From the NCBI GenBank assembly GCA_031296915.1, contig JAVDPC010000030.1, positions 16,547-80,546 on the forward strand: 64,000 bases of DNA, in the 5' to 3' direction. This document shows, in pieces, positions 60,759 to 64,000 of this stretch. Source of the stretch: Cerasicoccus frondis (GTDB lineage: Bacteria > Verrucomicrobiota > Verrucomicrobiia > Opitutales > Cerasicoccaceae). The translations under genes were made by a program, and so were the position numbers. Numbering within the stretch: the first letter of the stretch is position 1; each line of letters starts with the position of its first letter. The notes below the pieces were generated by a model that saw only the letters and a program-made list of their open reading frames with translations, made no database searches and had not been told where the DNA came from.

Positions 60759-61850
60759 CTAGCTGGCTTCGCGAGTGGTCGCAGCGCTGTCGCCGACGGT
60801 TTCATTGCGCGCTTCGCGTCGCGCCTCGGAGATTTGCTTGCGTCGGGCCAATTCGCGCATGTCGACTGCGATGTCGTCCTTCTCAAAGATTTCCTGCCCG
60901 AGAATGTGCTCCATCACGTCCTCCATCGTCACCACGCCAGAGACGGAGCCAAACTCATCGACGGTCACCGCCAGTTGCTGGTGGTTTTTGAGGAATTGCT
61001 GGAGCGCGTGCGCGGCGTTGGCGGTGTCGGGCACATAAATGACTGGCTGCGTGAGGCGCTTCACCGTGACAGCGTCACGGTCGTCCGCTTTGGCCTTGAG
61101 GAGGTCGCGACGGCGGACCACGCCGATGATGTTGTCGATGTTTTCCTCGTAAACCGGCAGTCGAGCAAAGGGAATATTAGGCAATCGGGCAAAGACTTCG
61201 CCAATGGCTTCAGACGCCTCCAGCGCGGAGACCACGGTGCGCGGCGTCATGATTTCGCTGATTTTAACATCGTCCAAGCTCAGCGCATTGGAAATGATGA
61301 GGCTTTCGTCGGCGGTCAGCGTGCCTTCCTTGGCGCTTTTTTCGGCGAGTAGGATGATTTCCTCTTCGCCGGATTCCTCAACGTTGCGCTTGCCGGCAAT
61401 GAATTGCACCAGTCGTTTACAAACGTACGAAATGGGCATCATGGTCATCCGCACATACTTGAGCGGGTAGATCATGTAGGGGAGGAGGTTAGGGCGATAA
61501 AGGATGCCCAGATTTTTCGGTATAACCTCGGAAATGATCAGGATGCCGATCGTCATGGCGGCGGGCACCACGTATTTGGCCAAATGCGGTTCTTCTTTAA
61601 AGACGCGCACGGCGAGCACACCGGTGATGGTAGCCCCGAGTGTGTTGGCGACGGTGTTCAGGCTTAAAATGGCGGACGAGGTCTCCTCGATGTCCATCTT
61701 GAACTTTTCAAGTAATTCGCCTCGCTTGGGCGACTTTTGCTTGAGCCCTTCGATTTCCGCCGTGGTGGTGCTGAGGATCATGGCCTCCAGCAATGAACAG
61801 AACGCGGATACGACCAGCGTGAACACTACTGCAATGAAAAATGCGATCAT
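60759..61850 (-). CDS. CNNM/HlyC-CorC-type membrane protein (DUF21 + CBS pair)
   Basis: 363 aa. Four hydrophobic segments in the N-terminal DUF21/CNNM domain (IAFFIAVVFTLVVSAFCSLL, ILSLNTVANTLGATITGVLA, VVPAAMTIGILIISEVIPKN), then two CBS motifs (~205-320; PFARLPVYEENIDNIIGVV, LAVTVDEFGSVSGVVTMEDV). Usually annotated as hemolysin-related or Mg/Co efflux. It lacks a long CorC_HlyC C-terminal domain and ends in a basic tail. Ion unknown. Confidence 0.9.
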   Translation of the reverse strand: MIAFFIAVVFTLVVSAFCSLLEAMILSTTTAEIEGLKQKSPKRGELLEKFKMDIEETSSAILSLNTVANTLGATITGVLAVRVFKEEPHLAKYVVPAAMTIGILIISEVIPKNLGILYRPNLLPYMIYPLKYVRMTMMPISYVCKRLVQFIAGKRNVEESGEEEIILLAEKSAKEGTLTADESLIISNALSLDDVKISEIMTPRTVVSALEASEAIGEVFARLPNIPFARLPVYEENIDNIIGVVRRRDLLKAKADDRDAVTVKRLTQPVIYVPDTANAAHALQQFLKNHQQLAVTVDEFGSVSGVVTMEDVMEHILGQEIFEKDDIAVDMRELARRKQISEARREARNETVGDSAATTREAS

Positions 61851-62113
61851 CGCAGGTGGGCGGGCTCGCAGCCCGCGGTTCTAGGTAAAGGCTCTATGTC
61901 TTCTGTTTCCATGTAAGTAATCCCGCATGTCATAGTCTATCAGGAGGAAAGGCAAGCATAACCCGCGCCTGATTCTGTTGCTTAATGTATAGGAAAACTT
62001 GCTGACAACGTGATATTTGAGTGAAGACTTTTCTTGACTCATATTTGAGCTTTCACCCTTGACCGACCAACTTTTTGACCATTTGATCTGACTACCAGAC
62101 AACTCTTTACGAT

Positions 62114-62620
62114 ATGCAAACACCCAGAATTCTCGTTGCTGCCTCGGCCTTAGTCGCATCTCTTACCTTCACCGGATGCGAACTTTTTGAAGAAGGTTTT
62201 GAGCAGCCCGTAACTGTATATTCATTTCCCACTGGCGCTGAAGTCACTGTAGACGGGGAGAGCATAGGCAAAACGCCTTGCACCGTCGAGCTTGGTCGTC
62301 TCAAAGCGCACCAGTTCGTCCTCGAAAAGTCCGGCTACAAGCCTCAGAAGGAAACGGTCATGCCGACTCGCAATGAAGAAGGCAAAGGCATGGTTCGCTT
62401 TGGCCTCATGGAAGACACAGGACTTTATTTCGACCTGAGCCCTCAGCCCGTTCAGGCGCAAATGGTGCCCGATGTGCTGCCCAACAGCAAGGGAGTCGAT
62501 GCTTACAGCGAAATGGCGACCATCATTACTGAAGTTGACCAGCGTCGCGAGTCCGGCCAGATCGGACCAGTCGAGCATAAATACATCGTCGACCAGATTG
62601 TGAATTTCTACGCGAACTAA
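62114..62620 (+). CDS. PEGA-domain lipoprotein
   Basis: 168 aa. Lipobox FTGC with Cys22, then a PEGA domain (VYSFPTGAEVTVDGESIGKT, PCTVELGRLKAHQFVLEKSG, then Y) and a helical C-terminal part (DAYSEMATIITEVDQRRESG). PEGA domains are beta-rich surface modules of unclear role. Exported and lipid-anchored. Single-gene unit ending in a good terminator; gcvT follows about 85 bp on. Confidence 0.88.
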   Translation: MQTPRILVAASALVASLTFTGCELFEEGFEQPVTVYSFPTGAEVTVDGESIGKTPCTVELGRLKAHQFVLEKSGYKPQKETVMPTRNEEGKGMVRFGLMEDTGLYFDLSPQPVQAQMVPDVLPNSKGVDAYSEMATIITEVDQRRESGQIGPVEHKYIVDQIVNFYAN

Positions 62621-62641
62621 GGCGTCGCAAGATTACTTTTG

Positions 62642-62668
62642 AAAACCCGGTTTCATGCCGGGTTTTTT
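62642..62668 (+). terminator. terminator of the PEGA lipoprotein gene
   Basis: Perfect 9-bp stem AAAACCCGG / CCGGGTTTT with a 7-nt loop, then T-run. Strong intrinsic terminator. Confidence 0.9.
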
Positions 62669-62705
62669 CTTGGCCTGAGTCCAGATTGTTAGACAATCCG
62701 CCGCA

Positions 62706-63800
62706 ATGAGTGATTTACAGCACACCCCGCTTTATGGTTTCCACCTCGACCACGGCGCGCGCATGGTCCCGTTCGCTGGTTGGGAAATGCCCGTCCAATA
62801 CACAGGCATTCTCGATGAGCACTTAGCGGTTCGTGAGCGCGCAGGCCTCTTCGACGTGAGCCACATGGGGGAAGCTCTGGTCACTGGGGCGGGCGCCGAG
62901 GCTTTTCTTGACTACCTGCTGCCCAACAAAATTGCTGGCACGCCGGTGGGTATGGGCGTCTACTCGCCGATGTGCCATCCGAGCGGTGGTGTCGTGGATG
63001 ACCTCATTGCCTACCGTCTGCGCGAAAATGAATTCCTGCTCTGTCTCAACGCCTCTAACACGCAGAAGGATTTGGACTGGATCGCCCAGCAGATTGGCGA
63101 CTTTGATTGCACGCTTGAAGACGTTTCCTCGACCTATGCTCAGCTCGCATTGCAGGGGCCGAAGGCAATGGAAATCCTGAATGCCGTAGCGGGCGTTCCT
63201 GCCGGCAAAGAACTGAAGGTGAAGCGTTTTCGTGTCGTGGAGACCGAGTTGGCGAGCATTCCATGCCTGATTTGCGGCACTGGTTACACGGGTGAAGGCG
63301 GCGTTGAAATTTACTGCCACCATGGGCATGCACGCCAATTGGCGGACACGCTCGTTGAAGTCGGTCAACCAATGGGGCTTGCGCTCTGTGGACTGGGTGC
63401 GCGCGACAGCCTACGCCTGGAGGCGGGCTATCCGCTCTATGGCCATGAGCTGGGTGACGAAATCACTCCGACTGAAGGCGGTGTTGGCTGGACGGTGAAG
63501 CTCGACAAGCCGGGCGATTTCATTGGCAAAGAGGCGTTGCTGGCTGAGCGCGCGGATGGACCCAAGCGCAAGGTCGTCTTTTATACGATGAGCGACCGCC
63601 GCATTGCGCGCGCGGAAACGCCGGTTTTCGTCGGCGACAAACAGGTCGGCGTCGTGGTGTCAGGCACGCAATCACCGGTCCTCGGCTGCCCGATCGGCAG
63701 TGCGTTGGTCGACGCCCTGGCCGACGTGAGTGAGCTGGAAGTGGATATCCGCGGCAAGCGTTTCCCAATCACCGCGAAGCAGCCCCCGCTGCACAAGTAA
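62706..63800 (+). CDS. gcvT: glycine cleavage system aminomethyltransferase (T-protein)
   Basis: 364-aa folate-dependent T-protein that releases ammonia and passes a methylene group to tetrahydrofolate. Motifs: [51 protein letters not shown] and [20 protein letters not shown]. Full length. gcvH/gcvP are not seen, but would be expected downstream of the window. Functionally linked to glyA elsewhere in this window. Confidence 0.96.
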   Translation: MSDLQHTPLYGFHLDHGARMVPFAGWEMPVQYTGILDEHLAVRERAGLFDVSHMGEALVTGAGAEAFLDYLLPNKIAGTPVGMGVYSPMCHPSGGVVDDLIAYRLRENEFLLCLNASNTQKDLDWIAQQIGDFDCTLEDVSSTYAQLALQGPKAMEILNAVAGVPAGKELKVKRFRVVETELASIPCLICGTGYTGEGGVEIYCHHGHARQLADTLVEVGQPMGLALCGLGARDSLRLEAGYPLYGHELGDEITPTEGGVGWTVKLDKPGDFIGKEALLAERADGPKRKVVFYTMSDRRIARAETPVFVGDKQVGVVVSGTQSPVLGCPIGSALVDALADVSELEVDIRGKRFPITAKQPPLHK

Positions 63801-63925
63801 GTTAAAAGATCACTTGAGGAATGAGGGCGCCGTTCGTTCTCCGGTAAACACCGGGAATCTCCGCGATCCTTATTTTTTTCCGAGCGAAGTGGCTATTATA
63901 GGTCCACTGGAAGATAGTGAGGTCC

Positions 63926-64000
63926 TAGAGCACTTTTCATCTAGATTGGCCGATCAGGCCGCAGTGATTTTTCGTGTCCAGCAAGGCGGCTTGAGCGTCG
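63926..64000 (+). mobile_element. second MITE copy, truncated by window end
   Basis: Matches 3475-3550 except for a single missing G (GCCGATCAGG versus GCCGAGTCAGG), beginning with the same TAGAGCACTTTTCATCTAGA. The right end lies outside the window. Position is about 125 bp after gcvT. Confidence 0.8.

Noticed and set aside
62621-62705. Glycine riboswitch before gcvT
   Set aside because: Only 85 bp, half of which is the upstream terminator; no riboswitch core seen.
63801-63925. CCGGT/ACCGG hairpin after gcvT as a terminator
   Set aside because: Short interrupted stem, and the T-run is separated from it by about 15 bp.

Overview
The window most resembles a member of the Verrucomicrobiota, probably class Opitutia (Opitutales/Puniceicoccales-like). 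This is inferred from gene content: a long-form ResB-CcsA cytochrome c maturation protein, a prepilin-type secreted protein with the KGFTLVELLTVIAIIGILAA signature, Na+/substrate symporter genes, a sulfatase, a PPi-dependent phosphofructokinase and a regulated family II pyrophosphatase. The DNA is moderately GC-rich. It carries many dispersed palindromic repeats, and most start codons have no recognisable Shine-Dalgarno sequence. No rRNA, tRNA or CRISPR array was recognised.

Layout. 0-3.1 kb: the 3' part of a cytochrome c assembly gene and two small lipoproteins. 3.1-3.8 kb: a gene-free stretch with a trinucleotide tract, a hairpin and a 273-bp MITE-like element with perfect 34-bp terminal inverted repeats; a second copy begins at 63,926 and is cut by the window end. 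3.8-13 kb: a secreted sugar dehydrogenase/cytochrome fusion, a two-component system, rarA, a LysR regulator and a YggS-family gene. 13-17.3 kb: a stand-alone phosphoacceptor-helix protein, Mn-dependent pyrophosphatase, pseudopilin and glyA. 17.3-19.5 kb: a gene-free repeat region followed by an AT-richer accessory patch (NUDIX, P-loop kinase-like, a fragment). 19.6-23.6 kb: a leftward purD, LMW phosphatase, rpiB cluster with two unknown genes. 23.7-32.2 kb: sulfatase, Fpg-like glycosylase, SulP transporter, glycosyltransferase and a two-subunit Na+ symporter. 32.3-34.6 kb: an AT-rich accessory segment with a solitary reverse transcriptase. 34.6-44.1 kb: ispD-ispF and small membrane proteins, a dienelactone hydrolase, DoxX and YHS proteins, PPi-PFK, ferredoxin and a DUF3793 protein. 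44.1-46.2 kb: an accessory patch with a DUF4304 protein and vapBC. 46.2-63.8 kb: rpoN, a Ser/Thr kinase, erpA, nucleoside hydrolase-panB, a GAF histidine kinase, glnD, pcp/panD, a DUF134-NifX pair, a CNNM protein, a PEGA lipoprotein and gcvT.

Most striking: (1) the reverse transcriptase at 32,367-33,998 sits inside a segment bounded by an imperfect 37-bp inverted repeat; (2) about 310 bp upstream of it lies an array of four 22-bp units. A second copy of the array, 77/87 identical, lies about 270 bp upstream of an unrelated AT-rich accessory gene (DUF4304) in the same relative orientation. The constant 22-bp phase, palindromic units and repeated placement make this the best candidate here for an undescribed element.

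Metabolic links. PPi-PFK and the CBS/DRTGG-regulated pyrophosphatase both act on PPi. panB and panD belong to pantothenate synthesis, glyA and gcvT to one-carbon metabolism, ispD and ispF to the MEP pathway, and rpoN and glnD to nitrogen control. Products were assigned by recognising motifs only; no database search was possible.
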